Shown here one piece after another: positions 43,386-53,180 of a stretch of DNA of 60,000 bases (positions are counted from its first letter, which is position 1; each line of letters begins with the position of its first letter). The notes below the pieces were generated by a model that ran no database searches, had not been told where the DNA came from, and saw only the letters and a list, made by a program, of their open reading frames with translations. The stretch is from Membranipora membranacea (lineage: Eukaryota > Bryozoa > Gymnolaemata > Cheilostomatida > Membraniporidae): assembly GCA_914767715.1 (NCBI GenBank), contig OU612068.1, forward strand, positions 8,744,001-8,804,000, read 5' to 3'. The position numbers and the translations under genes are program-made.

Positions 43386-43959
43386 TTACAAAAAAAAAAG
43401 ATTTTTTTCTGCCCTTATAACACCTTCCCTTGTCTTGGCAATCAGTACCAAGACATGACAAATAATCCAGGTCAACTGAATAAAAAGTTGCTCTCCCTCA
43501 ACCAACTAAGGACAACTTATTGGTAAGGAAAACTTAGAACTACTGTTCTCAGCCAATGATAGGCTTTCTTAGAACTACTGTTCTAAGCCAATGATAGGCT
43601 TTCTTAGAACTACTGTTCTCAGCCAATGATAGGCTTTCTTAGAACTACTGTTCACAGCTACTCACATATTCTTTCTTTCAATCTTCATCTGGTCACCACG
43701 CCGGTCTTGAAAGAAAATAAGTCTGTCAATTTGGTGCAAGTCAAAGCTAGTGCAAGTTGGTGCCTGGTCACCGTCGACTCTGGATTAAGAAAGCACATAA
43801 AATTTTTTTTTAAAAACTGATAGGAAGCACATATCTGCTGAAAAAGGGTACTTGCCATCTCCTACCTGTATGACCCCACTAATCAACTTTATAACTAAAA
43901 CATAGGGCTATCATTAGAAGGATTACATATCCGTATGTCATGGGTAACATTTCTATTGT
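43386..43959. other. Spacer containing a 35-bp tandem repeat
   Basis: Apart from the tandem repeat at 43,533-43,657 no gene is seen. An isolated ORF at 43,626-43,820 is partly made by that repeat and is not supported. Confidence 0.5.
43533..43657 (+). repeat. 35-bp tandem repeat, about 3.5 copies
   Basis: The unit begins CTTAGAACTACTGTTCTCAG and continues through CCAATGATAGGCTTT. Copies are almost identical (one T-to-A variant), so the array is recent. Confidence 0.95.
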
Positions 43960-43999
43960 AGGCATCATCATCTTTTGTGAAGGTATGTGTTCTAGGAGA

Positions 44000-44127
44000 T
44001 TCCCATGGAGTTAGGCTATCTGCGTACCAAGCATTTGGGTGTAACAGAACAAATTGTCGTTATAAGCACGAGTGTAAACAGTGTAGGGGTAGTCATTCTG
44101 CGAAAGATTGTAAATCACACAAATAGA
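44000..44127 (+). pseudogene. Gag-type zinc-binding remnant of the DIRS-like element
   Basis: QAFGCNRTNCRYKHECKQC and RGSHSAKDCKSHK (44,022-44,127) form a cysteine-rich motif, C-X2-C-X3-H-X4-C, preceded by two more cysteines. It is the type found just upstream of RT in DIRS/Ngaro elements. The upstream Gag body is not recognisable. A TAG follows directly. Confidence 0.6.
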
Positions 44128-44200
44128 TGAAATTTTGTTACCATGCTGATTAACGACATGTTGACGATTTTCTTTTCTTGTGTAAAAAAAATTACTGGGG

Positions 44201-45751
44201 ATGATCGAGGCCTTTCCTGACTTGGAGTACATCGCCAATGGTTTCAGAAATGGGTTCAAACTTGGCCTTTGCCACAGTCCTCAAGTAGTGGCAACAGTTA
44301 AAGAAAAAAGCAGGAACCAAGAACATCTCATAAAAAATAAATTTCACGCCGTAGTAGACTTTGGCCGCATCATTGGACCTTTTGAAAAACTTCCCATTCA
44401 GGACATGATGATTTCCCCAATCTATGTCATTCCAAAAGCTAACTCTGAAAAATGGCGTATGATATTTGATCTATCAGCTCCACACGGAACATCAGTAAAT
44501 GATAATATTCCCACGCATAACCGTGAGGTTAAATATTGTAACATAAGAGATGTAGTAAATGTTTTATCACTCAACGAACCAGACCAGGCCTATTTTGCCA
44601 AACTTGATATATCAGATGCATATCGAATGGTTCCCATCACCAAATCAGAATGGCAGTTCTTAGGTATTAAGGTAGATGGCCAATACTACATTGATACTAG
44701 ATAACCTATGGGGGCAGGGAGCAGCTGCAAGATTTTCCAAAGAATAAGTGATATGCTCCGATGGCTCTTCATCACTATACAAAATCACGAATGTTGCATT
44801 TTTAACTATCTGATGAATTTCTCATTGCTGCCTCTGGGGCGGATCCTTGTAATGATGTGCTCCATAGGATCTTAGGGGTGTGCAGGGATGTAGAGGTACC
44901 TGTTTCTGCACACAAAACAGAAGAAGCTACCAGAACAATTGTCTTTCTAGGGATAGGGATAGATTCTGCACAGGGGAGTCTATTTATTCCTCAAGCCAAG
45001 GTAGCAGATGCCCTAAATAACATCTATGCATTTCTATCTAAAGATCGTCAGCGTGTAAAATATTGGCAAAGACTACTAGGTAAACTTTGCCATCTTTCCC
45101 AGATTGTAGTAGCAGGCCGTGCATACCTCAGTAGTGTGAATGGCAGGCTAAAGGGTATCATGTCATCTGATCAAAATCACATGCGGCATATATCTTGTGA
45201 GACCAGATCTGATTTGGTTGTATGGAGAGATTTTCTGTCTTATTTAGCACCCGGTAAACAGTTCCAATATCTTGTGGCAGGGGCTGTAGACTTCACTCTG
45301 GTCACTGATGCTTCAGGATCAATAGGGTATGGAGGTTTTTGTGTGGGGAAACACCTGGTTCCATGGGATGTGGCCAGATGAACTTTGGACAAGCTTAAAC
45401 ATCACAGTTCTAGAGCTGTTCCCCATATTCGTAGCAGTACACAAAAATTTGCAAATTCAGTGGTTGAGGTCAGGACAGATAATGGGGCCCCTTGTCTCTA
45501 TTCTAGAACATCTGTATTGTAAAGATGCTGTTGTGAGAAAGCTACTACGTCTTTTGGCGCCCCTATGCATGCAACAAAATATTCTCCTAGTGACCAGACA
45601 TATCCCAGGATTAGAGAACACTGCTGCAGATTTGTTGTCCAGAAATAAAATCAGAGAATTTAAACTCTGTTTCCCCACCATGGCTGCCTGTCCAACTAGC
45701 TTACCGGTACACCTGTGTCCAAGTAGGGTAAAAAATATATACTGGTCGTAA
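44201..45751 (+). pseudogene. DIRS-like reverse transcriptase and RNase H, frameshifted
   Basis: 44,201-44,703 contains the RT fingers and palm start (ISPIYVIPKANSEKWRMIFD, YFAKLDISDAYRMVPITKSE) and ends in a stop. The region of the catalytic box (about 44,805-44,820, FNYLMNF) has lost a base, so the second metal-binding position is not encoded. The frame resumes with AASGAD and 44,857-45,381 (HKTEEATRTIVFLGIGIDSA, then TLVTDASGSIGYGGFCVG, the first RNase H Asp). A second shift near 45,370 leads to 45,329-45,751 with LEHLYCKDAVVRKLLRLLAP and HIPGLENTAADLLSR. It is inactive as it stands. Confidence 0.85.
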
Positions 45752-45910
45752 GGTGACAAATAATAATATCTATTTTTCTTTTCTAATCATAAGCACAAAA
45801 TTGACCTTTGAGCCTCAGGACGTGAAGCACGGGGGTGAGAAGGTCAAAGCAAACACATGACATTAATTATTATTGTGCAATGTTTATTTTAGAAATAAAA
45901 GTACGTACTC
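45752..45910. other. Non-coding gap between RNase H and recombinase frames
   Basis: About 150 bp with many stops. It might be a small internal non-coding segment of the element. Confidence 0.5.
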
Positions 45911-46800
45911 ATGATACATAAAAGATTCCCTGCACCTTTTATTTCAGGTCTGAGAGCTAAGGCGAGGGGCTTCTTAGACAAGTCTTTGTCCGAGGGCTCA
46001 AAGAAGTCTTACGATCGATTTTACAACCAATACAAAATGTTCTGCTCTGAGCACAAGCTCAAAAAATTCTCTACTTCGTCAATGGAGTTGTGGGTCACAA
46101 ACCTGGCACAAGAAGGAAAGAAACACAGTGCAATCCTGTCACATGTGTCAGCAGTAAAATTCTTTTGCGTAAAAAAGAACAGTGAGGTTACCTTTGCTAC
46201 TCATAAACTAAAGTTAATACTGAGGGGTATGAAAAACCCACAGGGTAGAACTCAAAAGAAAACACAGGCGATATCTCTTGACCAACTACACACTCTGATC
46301 ACTAAGGCAGAGCAGGTCTTGTGGAGTATAGATGGGAGGCGCTTTTCTGCCATGGTATCTTGTGCTTTTTATGGATTCTTACGCCCTAGCGAGTATTTTA
46401 TATCCTCAGCAGGGCATCATATGTCTGTTGGCGATGTGTCTTTTAGCAAGGGTGCCATGGAAGTGCACATTAATTCTTTCAAAATTTCTTTTCAATTCTT
46501 TCTGCAGAGTCAGCAAGCATCATGATTAAAGCAGTAGGGGTAAAGACATGCCCATTTCGCCTCGTTAAGAGGTATTTAAAACACTTGAAACCCTCCTGAA
46601 GCAGCCCTTTGTTTGAAGTCACAACAGCAGAGTTCAGAAAAGAGTTCAGTGATGTCCTAAAGGATTCAAAAATAGAGGGTTGGGTCACTCCTCACTCACT
46701 AAGACGAGGTGGCGCTACCTGGGCTAGCATTCAGGGCTGGTCTGACTCAAGAATAAGATCTTTTGGCAGGTGGTCATCCGATGCCTTCAAGAAATATTAA
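45911..46800 (+). pseudogene. Tyrosine recombinase of the DIRS-like element, one frameshift
   Basis: 45,911-46,525 has the SAM-like N-terminal domain (KARGFLDKSLSEGSKKSYDR, SHVSAVKFFCVKKNSEVTF) and the first catalytic region CAFYGFLRPSEYF with its Arg. After a shift, 46,609-46,800 has WVTPHSLRRGGATWAS (the H-x-x-R pair), IRSFGRWSSDAFKKY with the Trp and the candidate Tyr nucleophile, then a stop. In active relatives the enzyme integrates a circular DNA intermediate without target duplication. All visible catalytic residues are present; only the frame is broken (about 46,500-46,600). Confidence 0.88.
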
Positions 46801-46803
46801 TTA

Positions 46804-47014
46804 ATAATTAATTAATGGATATGGACAGTAATCACTGTATTGTAAAAAAAGTACAGTATCTATCCGATGAAAATACCAGTCTCAGTAAAGAACTCAGGGC
46901 GAGGAATACATGATAATATTATATATATATATATCTATATTTAATTATCTATAGAGGTTTGTTTGTCAGGTTATTACAGAGGTTTTATACTATGCAATCC
47001 TGTTCAAAATTCTT
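46804..47014 (+). repeat. K-cassette coiled-coil fragment and TA microsatellite
   Basis: 46,842-46,910 encodes KKVQYLSDENTSLSKELRAR, the same truncated coiled coil as at 21,146. (TA)n follows at 46,919-46,938. Confidence 0.6.
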
Positions 47015-47349
47015 GACTGTGATAAAATAATAATTCAAAACTAACACTACGATCGTTTCTTCTTTTAATAATCTACCTTTATCAAAAAGCTCATTGTGTA
47101 AAATTGCATCTTCAAATCAGGGATCATTCCAGTTATTATCATGATTTCAATTGTAACATTACATTTATTTGTTCTCTAGAGCTCTGCAAATTTAGCCTCT
47201 GCATCGTCTTATGAAAAAAAAACATCTAAGATTTTATGATTTTTTACTCACTGATATTTGTCTTTTACAATTACCCGAGCAACCCTGCGTAAAGAGAACA
47301 TATTTGAGGGGCCAATGCACACTTAATTAAGCATGAGCTTGCTGACCAG
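47015..47349 (+). repeat. 3'-tail module
   Basis: Nearly the same arrangement as 21,700-22,036, including GAGGTTTTATACTATGCAAT and CTCACTGATATTTGTCTTTTA, leading into a P cassette. Confidence 0.55.
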
Positions 47350-47775
47350 TTGCCTCATCCCAGTGACGGTCACTCCAGTCAAAGATGGGCAGGGTGAAAA
47401 GCCCTATCAGGTTATATTGAGTGCGAGGCCGGAAAAGTGGACTGTTACAGCCCAGTCAGACTCATCTCACCTGGGAAACTCGCAGGTGAGAGCTATAGAG
47501 AAAGTGAATCCCAGAAAAGAGACATTCAGATGCGCCAGAATAATAACAATTGACTCTATTAAAAAGTTGCTGGCGAAGGATGTCAAGTACCGTTCGAGTA
47601 TAATTGCACAGCAATCGACCAAGCTGGGCCAAGCTGGGATTATCGATCGCCCAAGTGAATAATATGTTCAGTTCAGCAGTAGAGTGGTCCAGTGGCAATT
47701 ATCAAATTTGTTACACAATGGTTGGCAGCAGCTACTGTGGGACAGTGGACGACAACTAGATGCATTGGAGTTTTC
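47350..47775 (+). pseudogene. P cassette, copy 4 (best preserved)
   Basis: The frame PVTVTPVKDGQGEKPYQVIL, SARPEKWTVTAQSDSSHLGN, SQVRAIEKVNPRKETFRCAR and IITIDSIKKLLAKDVKYRSS is open to 47,662. Beyond it VQWQLSNLLHNGWQQLLWDS continues in another frame to about 47,755. About 100 codons are uninterrupted, and the blocks match the three other copies. A 9-bp tandem duplication (GCTGGGCCA) causes the late shift. Function is unknown; the blocks show no Cys pairs, no signal peptide and no membrane segment. Confidence 0.5.
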
Positions 47776-48269
47776 TGTTTTGTGTTATTAATTTGGGGTA
47801 AATCTTGCTCAAAATTCTCAATTGTGATGATATTTAAACCTTTTAACAGGACATTGCCATTGATTCTTGTTTGAATAATTTACCTTTATCAACAAGCTTG
47901 TTGAGCAAGTTACATCTTTCCGATCAGGGATTCCATAATATTTAAATCAACTGTAACATAATATTATTTTGTCTTTAAAGCTCTGCAATTTTCACCTGTG
48001 CACAGTCCTGTGATAGCAACATCTAAGTTATTTTGCTTTTTAGCTCTCAGATGTCTTTTACATGACTGATCTTCTTCTTGATAAATGCTATAAAAGTTAT
48101 CATTGTTTTCTTCTAATGTTTATGATTTTTTTTATTTTGACATTTTTTTGACACTTTTTGAAAACATTTTAGTCTTGAAATAAGGAGTGCCAATAAATGT
48201 GTAAAAACAATTCCAGTGCATTAATTTCTTTCAAATGTATACACTTTTTTATTATATCATTGGCTTATG
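47776..48269 (+). repeat. 3'-tail module and spacer
   Basis: Tail blocks (GAGCAAGTTACATCTTTC, CACAGTCCTGTGATAGCAAC) are followed by the usual spacer before a TM cassette. Confidence 0.5.
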
Positions 48270-48560
48270 CTCCTTGGCTATTTGCGCTCCATCAGTGATC
48301 ATGTTTGGCAGACAAAAACAATGATTACTATGCGTCTGTTGATGAACCACAAAATTGAACTCATCCGACGCATAAAAAGTGTAAAAAAAAACAATAATGG
48401 ACCAGAAGATGAGGATCATCAGCCTACATACAGCATAAGTTTGAAGGATTTGGGAGACCTGAGGGAGCCTTGTCAGAAAGCAGCTCATTCTATCTAATGA
48501 ACAGAGTGTTGTTGCCGCCACAAAGACTGAGCTACATTGTGATCAATCGTCTTGTTTTAG
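48270..48560 (+). pseudogene. TM cassette, copy 4
   Basis: Sequence around 48,318-48,375 matches NNDYYASVDEPQN and the KKRKK stretch. One frame (48,267-48,497) reads VKKNNNGPEDEDHQPTYSIS and LKDLGDLREPCQKAAHSI. The hydrophobic run is deleted here. It ends at a donor-like GTTTTAGGTAAGG (48,552-48,564). Confidence 0.4.
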
Positions 48561-49149
48561 GTAAGGATTAATTTTTTATGAAATCATACAAATTGTTATG
48601 AAAACGTTTTTTTTTTCAGTTCCACCACTTTTCGTGCATGCCAGTCGTGAGTATACTATTGTTTCTATCTAACCATTTTTGTTTTTCTCATTTTTGGCAC
48701 TATTTGGAAAACATTGCACTACCAAACAATACATACTGCCAATAAAATTGTTGTTAATAACGATTTCACTGCATCACTTTCTTTTTTCAAAAGGTAAGAT
48801 TGGTGCAAACCACAATGACAATTGCAATACGGAACTCAATGCACTGTAAACAAATATTTTCTTAATTAAGTTTGTGAGCAATTTTCACTGTGTCACTATT
48901 CTAACATGTCTCTGTAGTTATTCTAATCCAATTCCTTAGTAATTCTAAGATTGGCTGTGACTTGAATGAGTCTCATCAGATAATTTCATGTTGCATGTCT
49001 GCTTACAGTCATTTCATAAGGTTGCAATCAGGACAATTTCCGTTTTCTCAATGAATTTCCTACGATTTATAAGTCAAATAATGTAGTTATTGGATAATCA
49101 TATATATAATACATATATAATACATATATACATATAATAATATATATAC

Positions 49150-49184
<35 letters not shown>

Positions 49185-49242
49185 CATATAATACATATAA
49201 TACATATATAATCATATATATAATACATATATATAATACATA
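48561..49242. other. Intron-like spacer ending in a TA microsatellite
   Basis: 48,600-49,040 is the shared TM-to-K spacer. Its continuation at 51,765 (CATGCATGCAGATAG) shows that about 2.7 kb was inserted after 49,043. 49,100-49,240 is a (TA/CATATA)n microsatellite. Confidence 0.6.
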
Positions 49243-51681
49243 TAGTCCAGAAGACACCAACAGTTAGCTTTCAGTTTACTTTAACGGCTTGGGGGCAAGA
49301 ATTTGACAGTGTTTACACTTGTAGATAGGTTTTCTAAATACTATGTCATAGTTTCTACACCTCTCAGTTTGCCAGTTTGGGAGAAAATCAGTTTTTCAAC
49401 TCAAAAATGTGGGAGGAGATAAATCCTAATAATTGCCCATGGAATCCCGTTATTTTGCCTTAGAATACCAAAATATTCCCATTTAATCCATTTTCAGCTC
49501 AGTTTAAAAGGAATTGGAGCAAGATTGTAAATGTTACTGCAGGGTGAAATGTTATGAGACATGGTACAATTATGACTCAAAGTTAATTTAAGTCAGCAAA
49601 TGTATATCCAGAGAGATGGGAGTGCATCTTAGAAAGAGTTTAAAAGGCTACAGCCACCAAATTCAATCCAATAGAGGAAATTATAGTGCATATGCTATGA
49701 CCTCTTAATCAAGAGTTTACACTTTGGTTTGTGAGAGGGCTGAATTGAGAGAAGCTGGCAAAGGAAGAAGCAGCTACTGGAGCTTCAAGGGTAGAACTTT
49801 CAACCACTTGCATTACTCCTGGGTTATAATGAAACCACCACATTCACCACTTGCAGACAAAATTCATTCACCTTATAGCTGGCAAAATAACCCAGATGCT
49901 ATCAAAATCTTTAATTAATGTTTTTTGTATTGCTATTAACCTAATCATTTTGTTCAGTCTGATGATCTGAGGCTATGTACTAGGCCACATGACTGCTTCT
50001 CAAGACTCAAAGTTACCCTCCCGATACTACCTCAAAACATCTCAAAAGCCCTCACAGTCCCTCAAGACTGCATGCAGACTCTGCACGATATTATATTTGC
50101 ACAGCTGCTGTGATTGGTGTTTTTTAGCCTGTCTTGACAAGCCACCCTCCCCCCACCTGATTTTGAGGACTTGACACAGTGCCTTTTAATAAGAAATAAT
50201 CCATTGTGATGGGTACACATTTTTGTGTGGGGGTGATCATCCGATAGTGATGGCAACTGGGGTGTAGGGGAGGCAACTGGAAATTTCACAGACATGAATT
50301 TAATATATATAGATGAGATTCTAGTATTGATCATTTCTTAGGTAGCAACTCTGCTCCAGCAGCTGTTTCATGTGATTGAGATTCGAAGGCCAACAATGTA
50401 TTCTAGTTCAGATAATACACCTGGTTTTCTATTTTTTCCCACTCAGTGCCTGAGCGGTTGAGGATGGGATATCTACGCGCAGTGTTAGAAGTGGAAATAT
50501 GAGGTAGGGGGATGCCAACCAGGCTGGGGGTCCAGGGGGGCGCCTATGCCCCCGGCTGGGTCGTGGGCGGAGTCCCGGCCGCCGGAGCCCTGTGGTGATT
50601 ACAATTGAAAATGCATCAAATTTAGCCATATTTTGGAAAACTCATATTGATATATTTACCAGCTGGTGTTTACCTGGGTTATGATATAAAGGGGGGATGC
50701 ATCCTCCTAGACAAAGTAGGAAGAGGGACACCATCCCCTTACATCTCCCCTAAATTCTAACACTATCTACGCATAAACATGTCAATGAGACCTTCACACT
50801 ATCATTCATTAGTTGTCCAGCTTATCAGGTTTATTAGCCTATTTCTCTGGTGTAAATATTTACAGAATAAGTCAGAGTGGCTAAAAGTCTGAGACCGCGA
50901 GAACTATCAGAGCCCTGCGCTTATTATTCAAAAGACGTCACCAAGAAGGGAAACAATTTATATAATATGAATAGAGAGAGACTGAATGTGATTAGAATAA
51001 TTTCAAATCAAACAAGAAGCGTTATGACATGTGCTATTCAGGCCTACCATACAGAATAAAATCTTTCTTTAATTTTCCTTCTTGGTGATATTAGAAATTC
51101 TCTTAGGGAAGACAAAGTTACGGTATGGTACTCCCATTTGACTCATTCTGATTCTTCTCTTCTGTTCAGACATTAGCCAATGTCATTGAATACATTATAT
51201 CCACTGACTCTAAGTTAAGCTACAAAATCTTATCTGGGCGTTGTTCAACACAGTTGTCAGAGGCAATCAGCCCCATCTAATTTATATTGTGCGAGCTGGT
51301 AGAAATTGGTTGGATGCACGTCGTAGTGGTTCTTAAACAAAGCAATATATGTAGTATCTAGGTATATATACATTTTTATATACAGTATATATACAGTGTA
51401 TATACAGTATGTATACAGTATGTATATTATCATTTCAAGGCTCGAACGGTGAGGTTTCAAATCAGTTACACAACAGGCAAAACAATGGGATTATATAGCA
51501 ATATTTATTCAGGACTATAACCCTGGATTACTTTCTAACTGGCAGACTGAGAGGTGTAGAAACCATATATTTGAAATCAGCATTAAATTCTGATCTAGAA
51601 AAATTTAATTCCATATTGCCCCCATTTCGTTAAAGTAAACACCTTTTTTTGAGCACTTATAGCTAGGTGTCTTCTGGACTA
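49243..51681. mobile_element. TIR DNA transposon of 2.4 kb without recognisable transposase
   Basis: The left end TAGTCCAGAAGACACC and right end GGTGTCTTCTGGACTA are inverted. Similarity continues inward for about 140 bp (GTTTACTTTAACG, then TTTCTACACCTCTCAGT and its complement at 51,548). Flanks allow a TA or ATA target duplication. Short ORFs inside (for example 49,724-49,918) have no family resemblance, so it is probably non-autonomous. 51,350-51,432 is a TATACAG-type microsatellite. Confidence 0.75.
50440..50610. other. GC-rich island with short palindromes
   Basis: Sharp GC rise in AT-rich DNA: GGGGGGCGCCTATGCCCCC forms a 6-bp stem, followed by GTCCCGGCCGCCGGAGCC. TGCCTGAGCGGTTGAGG just upstream resembles a tRNA-Ser/Leu A box, but no B box follows. 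Possibly a captured fragment. Confidence 0.45.
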
Positions 51682-51769
51682 ATAGAACAAAAGATTTGAT
51701 TAAAAGACAGAATATTTTATTGCTATACAGCTATCTATTAGTCAGACTTGGATTGAAAGGATTTAGTCA
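51682..51769. other. Right flank of the TIR insertion
   Basis: No feature. The shared K-cassette sequence resumes near 51,780. Confidence 0.5.
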
Positions 51770-53180
51770 TACATTATGGACCCGATATCACGTCTAAATT
51801 AAAAACAACTGCATGCATGCAGATAGCTGTATTTCTGCCAAGCTCAAGTCACGAAAAAACAATCTGCCATCACCAAAAAAAAGTTTTTACTCCACAACAG
51901 CAGCAAAAATTGGGGAAGCTGTTATGAAGGCTTGTCAAGAGGAAGACCGTTCACAGAGCGCTCAGCGATGCTGTAAAAGTCAGCCTATCATGAACTCATC
52001 ATGCCTGAACAGAAAAAAAAGAGGGTACATTGTAAGATAGCACCAATAGTGATCATAAGGCAATCAAGTAACTTTCAATGGAGGTTGAAGAAGAAAATCA
52101 AGACAAGCTTCCTTAGGTATCAACAAACCTTCCTGACATTCCGACATAAAATTAGAAGAAAGCGCTTTGAATGCCTTGGGCAGAAGCAGAGTTCACAGAG
52201 GGCTCAGCGATGCTGTCAGGGTCAGCCTATCGTGAACTCATCATACTTGAGCAGAAAAAAGAAGGTAGTATTGAAAGATAGCAGTGATGGTGAACATGAA
52301 GCAATCAACAAGAAATATCGTTTTGAAGATGTAGAAAGAAGAAGAATATCAAGACAAGCTCACTCAGAAATCAACCAGCATTCCTGACATTCCACTATAA
52401 ACGACGAAAAAGCACACAGAGTGAACCTTTGAATGCCTTGGGCAGAATCAATGTATTGAAGAAGTAAGTACAGAACTTATTATGATGAAAATACCAGTCT
52501 CATTAAAAAGCTAAGGCTGATGAATGCACACAAAAAACAGCAATACGACCAGCTTCAACAGCCTCCCTGCATAGTTCATATGCTGGCACATAACAGTAAA
52601 ACAACAACATCTCCAGAGGGGCCACAGTTAAATTGGGCACAGCAACATCTCTACATAAAAGACGCAAAAATGATGCACCTTTATTACCGTATAGGTCATC
52701 GTCATTGTATTAGATGGTGAAATCAGTGCCAATGATGATGATATATTGCGAGAGATTAGAGGGCTTGATATCGACAAAGCCATTGAAAAAATCACCACGA
52801 GGAGCACCAACTGCTCTACAAAGTTTGCGTCCAGTTGTCGGATGAAAGAACGGTTGATTTTGCTCTCACAAAATGGCTTTTTGAGCTGTTTTGGAGTCTT
52901 CAGCCAGCAAAGTAATGCAACAGAGCAGCACTGTACCAAAAACAATAGGTGGTATCAAAGGAGTACGGTTATTTGTTGCAGACGACACATTTTTCTATGA
53001 TCAAAGGTTATCAATAGAATGGTCAGCAGGTGCCTATGTAGCAATGATGAGAAGAATTAGGAAAGACAAATTAGATTTAGATGCAGCGGAAATATCGAAA
53101 TTTTGTGATGACAAACACTTTGAAGCTGATTCCCTTTTGGAACAAGAGAAAATCACGGGTAATTGGTCAAAAGTTTTGGT
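51770..53180 (+). pseudogene. K cassette, copy 4 (most complete; internal duplication)
   Basis: The most complete version. It has ISAKLKSRKNNLPSPKKSFY and AAKIGEAVMKACQEEDRSQ. A segment of about 240 bp is duplicated in tandem (51,945-52,020 against 52,180-52,265, both containing AGCGATGCTGT then CCTATC). KDSSDGEHEAINKKYRFEDV follows, then a coiled coil with NALGRIN (52,431-52,560), REIRGLDIDKAIEKITTRST and SASKVMQQSSTVPKTIGG. The end blocks are LFVADDTFFYDQRLSIEWSA, YVAMMRRIRKDKLDLDAAE and ADSLLEQEKITGNWSK (to 53,171). Several frame changes exist. The family is unrecognised; the length suggests a protein above 300 residues with a basic N-terminus and coiled coil. A non-LTR element truncates its end. 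Confidence 0.5.

Larger units (their letters stand above)
43960..46803 (+). mobile_element. DIRS/Ngaro-like tyrosine-recombinase retrotransposon, 3' two-thirds
   Basis: The order Gag-type zinc knuckle, RT, RNase H, tyrosine recombinase is that of DIRS-order elements. No DDE integrase, LTR or aspartic protease is seen. Split or inverted terminal repeats could not be identified, so the limits are those of coding similarity. No DAM-like methyltransferase was seen, which fits Ngaro better than classical DIRS. Confidence 0.8.

Noticed and set aside
43533-43657. CRISPR-like array
   Set aside because: Direct tandem repeat without unique spacers in a eukaryotic context.
50447-50463. tRNA-Ser/Leu-derived SINE
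   Set aside because: TGCCTGAGCGGTTGAGG resembles an A box, but no B box follows within 100 bp and no SINE body or tail was seen.
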